NCBI RefSeq assembly: GCF_026552795.1
Contig: NZ_JANFPI010000002.1
Location: forward strand, 744,001-808,000
Direction of reading: 5' to 3'
DNA length: 64,000 nt
DNA from: Ectorhizobium quercum
GTDB lineage: Bacteria; Pseudomonadota; Alphaproteobacteria; Rhizobiales; Rhizobiaceae
The translations under genes and the position numbers were made by a program. Positions 8,043 to 16,525 of this stretch are shown piece after piece; position 1 is the stretch's first letter, and every line of letters begins with the position of its first letter. The notes under the pieces were generated by a model. The model was given only the letters and a program-made list of their open reading frames with translations. It did not search any database and had not been told where the DNA came from.

Positions 8043-8888
8043 TTACTCGTCGTCGGTGAAGCGCCAGGGCGCGACCCAGTGCTCGAAGCGCAGGACGATC
8101 GTCGTGTAGACAATCCCCATCAGCATGAGACACAGGATCGGCACGAACATCGCCGCCGTCTCGAACTGGTTGCCGTATTTGATGATCAGCGCACCGAGCC
8201 CGTTGATCGCCGTGAAGAACTCGGCCACGACCATGCCGATGATGGCGCGCCCGATGCCGAGCCGGATGCCGGTCATCATGAAGGGCAGCGCGGCGGGAAG
8301 GATGATCTTGGTGAAGATCTGCGTTTCCGTCGCGGCAAAGGCCGTACCGACGTCGACGAGCTGGTTCGCCACGTTGCGAACGCCGCTGGCTGTATTGATC
8401 AACACGGGAAACACCGCGAGGATGAAGACGATGAAGAGTTTCGCCTCGAATCCCAGTCCGAACCACAGGATCACCAGCGGCGTGATGGCGACGAGCGGCG
8501 TGGCATAGAGCGCGTTGACGAGCCAGTCGGTCGCCGCGTCGACATAGCGGTAGCGGCCGATCAGCAGGCCGAGCAGGACACCGACGATGCAGGCGGTGAC
8601 GAAACCGAGCGTCAGCGTCTTCATGCTTTCGAGGAAGGCCGAGACCAGTTCCCCGCTTGCGATCATCCGGTAGGCCGCGCCGACGATGTCGCTCGGATAG
8701 GCCATGAACAGCGGGTCGACCTGCCGTCCGAGCACTTCCCACAGGCCGAGCACCACGGCGATGGACGCCACGCGGACGAGCCAGTAGAGCCTTACGGGTG
8801 CGACGGGCTCGATATCCTCGATGGCATCCTCCTCGATGGCACCGTTCGCCTTGCCGGCCGTATCGGCCAGAAAACCTGTATTGGTCAT
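8043..8888 (-). CDS. ABC transporter permease, TauC/SsuC/NitT type
   Basis: The 281-residue inner-membrane protein has about six hydrophobic spans, a long charged N-terminus and the EAA loop around GTAFAATETQIFTKIILPAALPFMMTGIRLGIG, typical of BPD_transp_1 permeases for taurine, sulfonates, nitrate or aromatic acids. It should form a homodimer with the ATPase encoded 25 bp upstream and take substrate from the TAT-exported binding protein at the head of the operon. The substrate is inferred to be an aromatic or pyrone carboxylate from the enzymes in the operon. Confidence 0.92.
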   Translation of the reverse strand: MTNTGFLADTAGKANGAIEEDAIEDIEPVAPVRLYWLVRVASIAVVLGLWEVLGRQVDPLFMAYPSDIVGAAYRMIASGELVSAFLESMKTLTLGFVTACIVGVLLGLLIGRYRYVDAATDWLVNALYATPLVAITPLVILWFGLGFEAKLFIVFILAVFPVLINTASGVRNVANQLVDVGTAFAATETQIFTKIILPAALPFMMTGIRLGIGRAIIGMVVAEFFTAINGLGALIIKYGNQFETAAMFVPILCLMLMGIVYTTIVLRFEHWVAPWRFTDDE

Positions 8889-8913
8889 TTCGATCCTCCC
8901 ATCGAATGTATGT

Positions 8914-9726
8914 TCAGTTGCTTGCAGGCGTGTTCCGTATCAGTTCCCAGATACGTCCGCGGATCGCCTGGAATGCCGGATCGCCCCTCATAAGAGGCAG
9001 TTCCGGCCGCTCGGAGGGAAAGGGAACGGTGATGATCTCCTTCACCCGGCCCGGCTTCGCCCCCAGCACGATAATGCGGTGGGAGAGGTAAATGGCCTCG
9101 TCGAGGTCGTGGGTGACGAAAAGGATCGTCTTGCGGGTCTGGGCCTGGATGCGCAGAAGCTCCTTCTGGAGCACCTCCCGCGTCTGCGCGTCCAGTGCGC
9201 TGAACGGCTCGTCCATCAGCAGGATTGCCGGGTCGATGGCCAGCGCCCGGGCAAGCCCGATGCGCTGCTGCATGCCGCCCGACAGCTGGTGCGGAAACTG
9301 CTCGGCCGAATGTTCGAGCCCCACCAGCGCCAGCAGCTTTCTCGCCCGCGCCGCCCTTTCTTCGGCCGCCATTCCGTGCAGTTCCAGACCGAACTCCACA
9401 TTCTCGCGCGCCGTGCGCCACGGAAGCAGGCTCGGCTGCTGGAAGACGAAGCCGCGGTCTCGGCCCGGGCTGTTCACCTCTTTTCCGTCGACGCTGATGG
9501 TGCCGGCATCGTGGCGTATCAGGCCCTGGATGATGCGCAGCAGAGTCGTTTTCCCACAGCCGCTCTCGCCGATGAGGGAGACGACCTCGTTCTCGTAGAT
9601 ATCGAAGTTGATATCGCGCAGCACAGGCAGAAGCGTAGCCGGATCGCCCGGCGCGTTTCGAACGCGAAAGGTCTTGCTGATCTCCGAGACGCCGAGCTTG
9701 ACCCTCTCGGGCGCCGTGTCGGCCAT
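8914..9726 (-). CDS. ABC transporter ATP-binding protein, TauB/SsuB type
   Basis: The 270-residue protein starts at the ATG at 9726 behind AAGGAGGATGTC. It has Walker A GESGCGKTT, Q-loop FQQPSLLPWR, signature LSGGMQQRIGLARAL, Walker B ILLMDEPFSALD and the switch His in FVTHDLDEAI. The LPW Q-loop wording is characteristic of NitT/TauT ATPases. It powers the adjacent permease, and the gene order ATPase-permease is standard for this family. Confidence 0.93.
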   Translation of the reverse strand: MADTAPERVKLGVSEISKTFRVRNAPGDPATLLPVLRDINFDIYENEVVSLIGESGCGKTTLLRIIQGLIRHDAGTISVDGKEVNSPGRDRGFVFQQPSLLPWRTARENVEFGLELHGMAAEERAARARKLLALVGLEHSAEQFPHQLSGGMQQRIGLARALAIDPAILLMDEPFSALDAQTREVLQKELLRIQAQTRKTILFVTHDLDEAIYLSHRIIVLGAKPGRVKEIITVPFPSERPELPLMRGDPAFQAIRGRIWELIRNTPASN

Positions 9727-9755
9727 GACATCCTCCTTGTACAATACCGATTGTT

Positions 9756-10667
9756 TCATCGTCCAAAATCCCGTGTTGCGTGGTGAAAAAGCTCATCGAC
9801 CGTAAGGCGGCGCGGTATCAGGCCCTGCTGAAGGCTGTAGTCGATGATCATCTCGAGCGACGGGCGAAGCGCCTCCACGCCCAGCGGATTCATGTCGACA
9901 CCGTCCTCGACGATGCCGTTTCCGGCCCTTTTGCTTTCGGCGATCGCCTCGAAGAAGCCGGCGGCGGCTCCGGGGCTTCGTTGCAGCAGGTCCTCGCTGA
10001 CGACGACCATGTGGTTGATCGGAATGACGTTCGTGCGCTCGTACCAGCGTCTGGCGTCGCCTGCCGGATCGGCAATGACCGTCACGAGACGCTCGTCCTT
10101 CGGCAGGTCGTTGCCAAGGATCGCGGCGTCCAGCTCGCAGGCCTGGAGCATCTCGCCCGGCTTGCGGCCTTCCGGCGCGCGCCGTGCGATCGGTGGATCG
10201 GCGTATTCCGCCACATGCCCGTCCTCGAAGGTCATCCAGTCGATCTTTTCGAGATCGACGCCATATTCGTTGGCCAGTAGGCCCCGCACCCAGGCGCCTG
10301 TGGTCTGGGAGAAAGCGCGCACGCCGACCGTACGGTCTTCCAGATCCTTCGGACGCAGGATCGCCCGGTCCGAATTGCAGACGATGCAGCGATGCTGGAA
10401 GCGGGCAAGCAGGACGATCGGCAGCAGCCAGACCGGCTTGCCGTAGGCGCGCGCCTGCAAATAGGTCACGATCGCCATTTCGCAGATATCGTATGCCTGC
10501 TCGCGGGCCATCGGCCTGAAGGCGCGGGTGATCGGCGAAACCGCCTCGAAGCGCATCGTATCGTCGCCGTCGGCCGAAGCCGCCCTCTTCAGGGGGCCGG
10601 TGATGGCATAGTCGGCGACGGCGATGCTGACGGGCCTGTCATCCCTGGCGAAAACCGGCTTATCCAT
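9756..10667 (-). CDS. 4,5-dihydroxyphthalate decarboxylase-like protein (periplasmic-binding fold, no signal peptide), copy 1
   Basis: This 303-residue protein has a type-2 periplasmic-binding fold: an AVADYAITGPLK strand, YDICEMAIVTYLQAR, a domain hinge around DRTVGVRAFSQTTGAWVRGLLANEYG, and a late IPINHMVVV. It lacks a leader peptide, so it should stay in the cytoplasm. Proteins with these blocks are commonly annotated as 4,5-dihydroxyphthalate decarboxylase (Pht5 type), which makes protocatechuate; others are treated as binding proteins. It overlaps the preceding amidohydrolase gene by 8 bp. A second copy lies two genes upstream, so the pair could be subunits or act on different isomers. 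Confidence 0.72.
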   Translation of the reverse strand: MDKPVFARDDRPVSIAVADYAITGPLKRAASADGDDTMRFEAVSPITRAFRPMAREQAYDICEMAIVTYLQARAYGKPVWLLPIVLLARFQHRCIVCNSDRAILRPKDLEDRTVGVRAFSQTTGAWVRGLLANEYGVDLEKIDWMTFEDGHVAEYADPPIARRAPEGRKPGEMLQACELDAAILGNDLPKDERLVTVIADPAGDARRWYERTNVIPINHMVVVSEDLLQRSPGAAAGFFEAIAESKRAGNGIVEDGVDMNPLGVEALRPSLEMIIDYSLQQGLIPRRLTVDELFHHATRDFGR

Positions 10668-11556
10668 GACGGACCTCCGCCGGTTCTGCGGCGGCGAGCA
10701 CCGGATAGAGGGTCTCGGCGGTCCGGCCGAAAATCCATGCGTTTTCCTCCTCGCTCAGGCAGGCGAGCGCATCCCTGGCGGCGCCGAGGAGCGCCTTGAG
10801 CCCTCCGGGAGACGCGGGGTGATTCGATCCCCACGCGATGCGCGACGCCCCGAAGCGGGAAACCAGCAGCGGAAAGAAATCCGCCGACGATGCGCCGGCC
10901 TTGTCCAGCGCCTCCAGCGCCCGCACGGTCAGCTTCAGATAGATGTTCGGATTGTCGGCGAGATCGAAAAGCCCGGCAGCCTTCGGGAAGGACGGACCGC
11001 CCGACAGGTCGGGCCGCGCCAGATGATCGAGCACCAGACGAACCTGCGGAAACTTTCCGATGATGGTCCGCAGGTCGTCGAGCCCGTCTTGCGTCATCTG
11101 CATGCAAACCGGAAGTCCCGTCGCTTGCGCATATTCCCATGCGGGATATGACCTCTCGTCCGTGAACCAGGTGGCCTGGCCGGGCATGGTGCTGCCTGTC
11201 GTGAACAGCCTGAGCCCCGTCATGCCCCGGCGTTGCCACTGTTCGATCTGGCTGACGGCATCGTCCGCCAGTATGTCGACGGACCCGACGGCGGTGAAAC
11301 GATCCGGGTGGGCCTGAACGGCTTCGATGACATAGCTGTTGTCATGCCCGTAGCAGGTGGAGGCCTGGACGATGGCGGCCTTGTCGACGCCGGCCTCGTC
11401 CATGTCGGCCAGAAGCTGCTGGTAGGAAACCGGCCGCTCGGCCGACCACGACGACTGGTGTCCTCCGAGCGGCGCCCTTGGAAAACGGGCCGTATCGGTC
11501 GAAATGACGTGCGGATGTATATCAATGACGGCAGGTCGCATTGTTCTATCTTCCAT
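10660..11556 (-). CDS. Amidohydrolase family 2 protein, LigI (2-pyrone-4,6-dicarboxylate lactonase)-like
   Basis: The 298-residue TIM-barrel hydrolase has the HxH motif as IDIHPHV, a VDKAAIVQAS.YGHDN block after strand 2, His in LVLDHLARPD and a late metal or catalytic Asp/Asn region (RIAWGSNHP). These are features of the amidohydrolase_2 branch that includes 2-pyrone-4,6-dicarboxylate lactonase. Next to a LigJ-type hydratase, a pyrone or lactone hydrolase is the most economical role. An internal ATG five codons in (MRPAVIDIH) is an alternative start. In the usual Asp position it reads Ser-Asn (GSNHP), so the exact reaction is uncertain. Confidence 0.75.
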   Translation of the reverse strand: MEDRTMRPAVIDIHPHVISTDTARFPRAPLGGHQSSWSAERPVSYQQLLADMDEAGVDKAAIVQASTCYGHDNSYVIEAVQAHPDRFTAVGSVDILADDAVSQIEQWQRRGMTGLRLFTTGSTMPGQATWFTDERSYPAWEYAQATGLPVCMQMTQDGLDDLRTIIGKFPQVRLVLDHLARPDLSGGPSFPKAAGLFDLADNPNIYLKLTVRALEALDKAGASSADFFPLLVSRFGASRIAWGSNHPASPGGLKALLGAARDALACLSEEENAWIFGRTAETLYPVLAAAEPAEVRHG

Positions 11557-11592
11557 GATTGTTTCGATGCCTCCGGCAATGCCGGATATTCC

Positions 11593-12585
11593 TCAGGCAG
11601 CGTTCGCTTTCCGCGTGTCGAGGAAGAGTTCCTCGACCGGTATCCGGCGCGGAATGAGTTTCTGCTGCCAGGCATAGGTGACAAGCGTTTCGAGGGTGGC
11701 GCGGTTGGCTTCCAGCCCGTTCGGCAGGGGGTCTTCTCCCACGAAGGGAATGACGCCGGCATATTTGTCACGATCGGGCACATCGGGGGCGCCGCTGCGC
11801 AAATCCGCCAGCCATCGCTGCTTGGCCTCCTCGAAAGCCTCGAACAGCACATCCGGTAGGAAGGGAAATGCTCTCAGAACATCGTTGCGCACGACGACGC
11901 AGCCATGAACCGGATAGACGCCGGTCTTGCGATACCAGGCCGCCTCCAGTTCCGGGGCATTGTCGAACAATTCCCGGTAGCCGGGCGTGTCGTCCTTGCC
12001 GGCCGCCTCCCATCCGGCGGTGGGCGCGCCGCTGCGCCCGATGCCGGCCCGGCTGGTGAACCCCGCCTGGATTTCGCCGCTCGCCATCATGGCGCTCAGC
12101 GATTTCCCTTCGGGCGCGTGCGAGACATTCGGCGGCAATTTCAGCGACGTCACATGTTCCTCGTCATCGACGATCCACTCGATCCTGTCGTTGTCGACAC
12201 CGTATTCGTTCGCCAGGATGCCGCGGGTCCACACGCCGGTCGTCACCGAATAGGCCCGCACGCCGACCTTCTTGCCCTCGAGGTCCTTCGGCGCGTCGAT
12301 GCCGGCATCGGTGCGAACCTGAAGCCCCGAATGATGGAACCGGCGGCTGAGAAAGATCGGCAGGGCCGTGATCGGAACGCCCGCCGCCCTGGCGATCACA
12401 TAGGTCGTCGGCGCCAGTTCGCAGATGTCGAATTCGAGGTCGCGCACCATCCGCCGGAAGGCGGCGATGATCGGCGAAACCTCCACCGGCCTCACATCGA
12501 CGCCCCGCAAGGGGACATCGCCATTCTTGATCGCGCGCGTGCATCCGTAGGACGCGATCGCCATGCTAAGGGAAGGACTGCTCAT
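11593..12585 (-). CDS. 4,5-dihydroxyphthalate decarboxylase-like protein, copy 2
   Basis: The 330-residue homologue of the gene at 9756-10667 shares its plan: AIASYGCTRAIKNGDV, the VSPIIAAFRRMVRDLEFDICELAPTTY region, KKVGVRAYSVTTGVWTRGILANEYGVD, and an EELF segment near the end. No signal peptide is present. The ATG at 12585 overlaps the stop of the transporter binding-protein gene (ATGA). The match to copy 1 is extensive but far from identical, so the duplication is old. Its cytoplasmic location argues for an enzyme rather than a transporter subunit, although the fold is that of a binding protein. Confidence 0.72.
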   Translation of the reverse strand: MSSPSLSMAIASYGCTRAIKNGDVPLRGVDVRPVEVSPIIAAFRRMVRDLEFDICELAPTTYVIARAAGVPITALPIFLSRRFHHSGLQVRTDAGIDAPKDLEGKKVGVRAYSVTTGVWTRGILANEYGVDNDRIEWIVDDEEHVTSLKLPPNVSHAPEGKSLSAMMASGEIQAGFTSRAGIGRSGAPTAGWEAAGKDDTPGYRELFDNAPELEAAWYRKTGVYPVHGCVVVRNDVLRAFPFLPDVLFEAFEEAKQRWLADLRSGAPDVPDRDKYAGVIPFVGEDPLPNGLEANRATLETLVTYAWQQKLIPRRIPVEELFLDTRKANAA

Positions 12586-13634
12586 TGGGTGGCCTCGATC
12601 AACTTGTTTGCTTCTTCTGCGAAAGAAAGATCGACAACCCTGTCGAAGGGCAGCTTCTCTTTCTGGATGCCGAATTCGAGATTGAGATCCTGCATGTAGT
12701 CGATCTGCGTCTGCGTCAGCATGAGATCGCGCGAGTAGGTCTGGTAATCCCGGGTGAACTTGATCATCATCCGGCCCTGCGCCTCGTCCGCCGCGCCGAC
12801 GACCGACTGATAGGCTTTCATGAAGGCCTCCTCCGCGCCGGGGTCGTCCATCATGAAGCGGTACATCTTGCCGTAGGCGGCCAGAACGCGGATCAGGCCT
12901 TCCGGCTTGGCCTCGACGGCCCGTTGAGAAGCATAGGAGCCCTGATACGGATATTCGGGCAGCTCGCTCCAGAAATCGGCGATCGCGCGGACCCCGTAGA
13001 ATTCCTGCTGGTCGTAGACGTCGGTCATCGCCGGGCCGGCATCGACCTTGCCCGCGACGACCGACTTGAACACGGCGCCGCTGCTTCCGATGTTCACGAA
13101 CCGCACCTCCGCCGGGTCCACCCCGTGCTTGCGCAGCAGCGCGACCACCATCTGATGAAGAAGGGCGCCGATCGCGCCGGTGCCGATGGTCTTGCCCTTG
13201 AGGTCCTCGACCGTCCTGATCTCGGGGTTGCTGGTGTAAAGGGCCTGGGCGATCAGCTGGTTGGCGCCGGCAACCACCTTGAGGCCCGCCCCCTTTTCGA
13301 TGGCCGGCAAGACCTGCGAAAAGCCGGAGAGAATACAGATGTCGCTTTCTCCGCTGATCAGGCTGCCCATCAGCCGCGTGCCGTCGGAGACATTCGTCGT
13401 CGTCGTCTTGACGTTGAACGTGTCCAGGTAGCCCAGCTGATCGAGCAGCGCCTGCACGACCAGCGTCGCATTGGAGCCGGTATTCACGATATTGACGGTG
13501 TAGGGCAGATCCGGCAATTCGGCAGCACCGGCCGCCATGAGCCGGCTGAAGGGCGATGCGGCGGCCAGCGCAAGAGCGCCGCCTCCCACCCTGACGAAAT
13601 TCCTGCGTGACAGGCACAAGCCATCAGTTTTCAT
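12582..13634 (-). CDS. ABC transporter solute-binding protein, NMT1/TauA/SsuA type, TAT-exported
   Basis: The 350-residue protein starts at 13634 behind GGGAGG. Its leader contains the twin-arginine motif SRRNFVRVGG followed by a hydrophobic stretch ending near AAGAAEL, so export by Tat is likely. The body has YTVNIVNTGSNATLVVQALLD, a SGESDICIL strand and VEDLKGKTIGTG, typical of NMT1/TauA-like proteins. It is the first gene of the minus-strand operon running to 5981, opposite the LysR gene, and should deliver the substrate to the permease/ATPase pair. Confidence 0.88.
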   Translation of the reverse strand: MKTDGLCLSRRNFVRVGGGALALAAASPFSRLMAAGAAELPDLPYTVNIVNTGSNATLVVQALLDQLGYLDTFNVKTTTTNVSDGTRLMGSLISGESDICILSGFSQVLPAIEKGAGLKVVAGANQLIAQALYTSNPEIRTVEDLKGKTIGTGAIGALLHQMVVALLRKHGVDPAEVRFVNIGSSGAVFKSVVAGKVDAGPAMTDVYDQQEFYGVRAIADFWSELPEYPYQGSYASQRAVEAKPEGLIRVLAAYGKMYRFMMDDPGAEEAFMKAYQSVVGAADEAQGRMMIKFTRDYQTYSRDLMLTQTQIDYMQDLNLEFGIQKEKLPFDRVVDLSFAEEANKLIEATQ

Positions 13635-13795
13635 GTCATCCTCCCGATAGACAAAGGAAGCCGCACGCGGCACCAGGGCCTCGCTCGATCTTCCCGATTC
13701 TGGATAGTTGCACCTCGAAACCAGCTCTCCTCAAAGCCGGATCGGGCGAATCCTCCACAGCCACTGGCTGCTCCTCGAAGACAAGCCTGCCTGAA

Positions 13796-13815
13796 AAATT
13801 TGCTTTTGCAAAATT
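13796..13815. promoter_or_regulatory. Candidate LysR-type operator in divergent region
   Basis: AAATTTGC-TTTT-GCAAAATT is a near-perfect AT-rich inverted repeat (7 of 8 bases per arm) that contains T-N11-A spacings. It lies 52 bp before the LysR start and about 160 bp upstream of the divergent transport operon. LysR regulators usually bind such a site between divergent genes. The rest of the 232-bp gap shows no gene. Confidence 0.5.
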
Positions 13816-13866
13816 AATTGACTAATCACAGCCATAAGATTTGGTTACATTCGAGATGAACGCATC

Positions 13867-15084
13867 ATGAGGACGGATGAGACAAACCTGCGTCAGCTTC
13901 GGGCATTCGAAGCAACGGCGGCGCTGACGAGCATCAGCCGGGCGGCGGAGCGTCTGCATCTTTCCCAGTCCGCGGTCAGCCAGTCGATCGCCAGTCTGGA
14001 AGCCTCGCTGGGAACGGCCCTTTTCCAGCGCCGCCGCAACGGCAGCTTCCCGACGCGCGAGGGCGAGGCTTTCCTGGTCCGTGTCGAGCGGGCATTGCGC
14101 CGGATCGATGCCGCGCTGGCGTCGGTCGCCGAAGGCGGGCGAACGGTGAAGGGGGCGGGAGCACCGATGCCGGGAAACGTCACCTCGGTGCAGATTTCCG
14201 CGCTGATCGCCATCGACGAGCACGGTTCCTATTCGGCGGCAGCAGCCGCGCTCGGCGTCTCGCAGCCGGCTTTGAACCGGCACGCCCGCGATATAGAGAC
14301 CATCCTGCGCCGGACCCTTTTTTCACGAACACCGCGGGGAAAGGCAACGACGCGCATCGGCCGCGCTCTGGCCCGCGAGCTTCGGCTTGCCATGAAGGAA
14401 GTGCAGTACGGACGCGAAGAGCTTGCCGTGCTGAAAGGGGAAGGCCACGGAACGATCGTCATCGGAATTCTGCCGCTCGGCGCCTCGCTTCTGGTCTCGC
14501 AGGCACTCGGCCAGCTATCGCTGACCTTTCCGAGAATGCGGGTGCGCATCATCGAAAGTCCTTTCGAGGCGCTTCTGGAACGGCTGCGGGCGGGCACCAT
14601 CGATATCATCATCGGCACCTTGCGTCCGAAGCCGCTGACGGGCGACGTCACGGAACGGCCGCTCTTTCCCGACCCCTATTGCGTGGTGGTGCGCAAGGGC
14701 CATCCGCTGTGCGATGCCGGCAGCATCGCCGACATCGATCTTGTCAGGTACGAATGGATACTGCCGCGCCAGGACACGCCGAGGCGCATCGCCATCGAGG
14801 CGCTGTTCAGGCGCTTCGGCACGCCGCCCCACACACCGATCGAAACCAGCTCGATGGCACTGACGCGGGATCTCCTGTTGAACGGCGATCGCCTTACGCT
14901 TCTGTCACGCGACCAGATCCTGTTTGAGGAACGCCTCGGCCTTCTGAAAATCCTGCCGGTCGCCCTGCCGAACTCGTACCGCGTCATCGGGTCGATCGCG
15001 CGTTCGGACTGGCTTCCGACCGATCTCCAGAGGAATTTCCTCGCGCTTCTGACGGACTTGACGAAGAACGAGACGGGCCATTAG
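13867..15084 (+). CDS. LysR-family regulator with two tandem helix-turn-helix domains
   Basis: This 405-residue protein is about 100 residues longer than a usual LysR regulator, because it carries two winged helix-turn-helix units. The first is at about residues 8-66 (FEATAALTSISRAAERLHLS), the second at about 99-160 (GSYSAAAAALGVSQPALNRHARD). The remainder is a LysR-type effector domain (GTIVIGILPLG...). It faces the phthalate/protocatechuate-like operon and is its likely activator. Each unit keeps the core SAAA/SRAA..L..SQ pattern, so both could bind DNA. Confidence 0.88.
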   Translation: MRTDETNLRQLRAFEATAALTSISRAAERLHLSQSAVSQSIASLEASLGTALFQRRRNGSFPTREGEAFLVRVERALRRIDAALASVAEGGRTVKGAGAPMPGNVTSVQISALIAIDEHGSYSAAAAALGVSQPALNRHARDIETILRRTLFSRTPRGKATTRIGRALARELRLAMKEVQYGREELAVLKGEGHGTIVIGILPLGASLLVSQALGQLSLTFPRMRVRIIESPFEALLERLRAGTIDIIIGTLRPKPLTGDVTERPLFPDPYCVVVRKGHPLCDAGSIADIDLVRYEWILPRQDTPRRIAIEALFRRFGTPPHTPIETSSMALTRDLLLNGDRLTLLSRDQILFEERLGLLKILPVALPNSYRVIGSIARSDWLPTDLQRNFLALLTDLTKNETGH

Positions 15085-15112
15085 GGTGTATCCGCTTTTC
15101 GCCGGAAATGCC

Positions 15113-15805
15113 CTAGCCGATGGAATAGCCGCCGTCGACGGTGATCAGGGAGCCGGTCACGTAGCTCGCCTCCGGCGAGCAGAGGAAGGCGATGACGGAC
15201 GCCACCTCCTCCGCCGTGCCCCAGCGCGCCAGCGCGATGCGCTCGTTGATCCGCACTGACCGTTCCGGGTCGGCCTTGGCCTTGGCCGCCATGTTGGTGT
15301 CGATCCAGCCGGGGGCGACCGCATTGGCACGAATGCCCTTCGCCCCCCAGTTCACCGCCATCGAGCGGGTCAGCGCCACGACGCCCATCTTGCTGGCCGC
15401 ATAGGCGGGCGAGAGCTTCGAACCGAAGAAGCTCCACATCGAGGCGATGTTGACGATGGCGCCGCGGCTTTCCTCCAGCTTCGGCAGCGCGGCGGTGCAA
15501 AGCGTGAGCGCCGCCGTCAGATTGACGCGGATGACCTGCTCGAAGTCGTCCGTCTGCCACTCGCGGCCATGCCGCAGAATGCCCGCACAGTTGACGATGG
15601 CGGCGACCGTCGGCATGCCGTCCAGCACCGCGTCGATATCGTTCTTCGAGGTCACGTCGCCCCGGACGAAGGCGATGCCGGCGGGAAGATCCTCGTCCTT
15701 CTCCAGCCCGAAGCAGGTCACGGCATAGCCGGCCGCCGCCAGTTTCTCCGCCGTCGCCCGGCCGATGCCGGTGCCGCCGCCGGTGATGAGTGCGCCTTTT
15801 GTCAT
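15113..15805 (-). CDS. Short-chain dehydrogenase/reductase (SDR)
   Basis: The 230-residue classical SDR has the cofactor loop TGGGTGIG, the NAG motif as VNCAG, catalytic Ser in IASMWSF, the YAASK motif with Tyr and Lys, and the C-terminal VTGSLITVDGGYS. The acidic end of strand 2 is not clear, so NAD versus NADP preference is open. It is the last gene of the SBP-livHMGF operon, 3 bp after livF. Together with the split transketolase and the GldA-like enzyme regulated from the same motif, it probably oxidises or reduces a polyol or keto sugar. Confidence 0.9.
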   Translation of the reverse strand: MTKGALITGGGTGIGRATAEKLAAAGYAVTCFGLEKDEDLPAGIAFVRGDVTSKNDIDAVLDGMPTVAAIVNCAGILRHGREWQTDDFEQVIRVNLTAALTLCTAALPKLEESRGAIVNIASMWSFFGSKLSPAYAASKMGVVALTRSMAVNWGAKGIRANAVAPGWIDTNMAAKAKADPERSVRINERIALARWGTAEEVASVIAFLCSPEASYVTGSLITVDGGYSIG

Positions 15806-15808
15806 GGT

Positions 15809-16525
15809 CTACAGTCCCAGATAGCTTGCACGCAGATGATCGTCGGCCAGAAGCTCGGCCCCCGTGCCCTGAAGCGAGATGACCCCGTTTTCCAGCACAT
15901 AGCCGTAATCGGCCATTTCCAGCACCTGGAACACGTTCTGCTCGATGATCAGGATCGTCAGGTCGCGGTTGCGGATCTTGGCGATGGATTCGAAAAGCCG
16001 GTCCGTCATGATCGGCGCGAGGCCGAGCGAGGGCTCGTCGAGCGCCAGCACGCGCGGCAGGGCCATCAGCGCGCGGCCGACGGCGACCATCTGCTGCTGG
16101 CCGCCCGAAAGGGTCGAGGCGTTGAGATGCTTGCGCTCCTCCAGAATGGGGAAAAGCTCGAACACCTCCCGCAGGGTCTGCTCGCGCCGCCCCCTTGCGC
16201 GGCGGTTCTTCGCACCGATCAGCAGGTTGTCGAGAATGGTCATGTCGAGGAAGAGCTGCTTGCCCTCCGGCGACTGCACGAAGCCGGCCTCGACGATCTT
16301 GTGCGGCGGCAGCGACTGGAGCGGCTTGCCCTCCAGCAGGATTTCGCCTTCCCTCACCTTCACGAGACCGGAAATCGTGCGCAGCAGGGTCGACTTCCCG
16401 GCCCCGTTTGCGCCGATGAGAGCGACGATGGAACCGGGATCGAGCGTGAGATCGACGCCCTGGAGCACCTGCTGGTCGCCGTATCCGGCCCGGAGGTTGC
16501 GGATTTCAAGTGCGGGACTGGACAT
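15809..16525 (-). CDS. livF: Branched-chain-type ABC transporter ATPase LivF
   Basis: The 238-residue protein has Walker A GANGAGKST, signature LSGGQQQMVAVGRALM and Walker B VLALDEPSLGLAP, the typical LivF wording. It overlaps the LivG stop by 20 bp. It is one of two ATPases of a HAAT-family importer whose binding protein heads the operon. The substrate is unlikely to be a branched-chain amino acid; the neighbours suggest a hydroxylated carbon compound. Confidence 0.93.
   Translation of the reverse strand: MSSPALEIRNLRAGYGDQQVLQGVDLTLDPGSIVALIGANGAGKSTLLRTISGLVKVREGEILLEGKPLQSLPPHKIVEAGFVQSPEGKQLFLDMTILDNLLIGAKNRRARGRREQTLREVFELFPILEERKHLNASTLSGGQQQMVAVGRALMALPRVLALDEPSLGLAPIMTDRLFESIAKIRNRDLTILIIEQNVFQVLEMADYGYVLENGVISLQGTGAELLADDHLRASYLGL

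Noticed and set aside
6835..8742. A single 635-residue fusion of permease-shadow and LigJ-type protein
   Set aside because: Only the part from the ATG at 7890 matches the hydratase family; the rest is antisense-like noise overlapping the permease gene.
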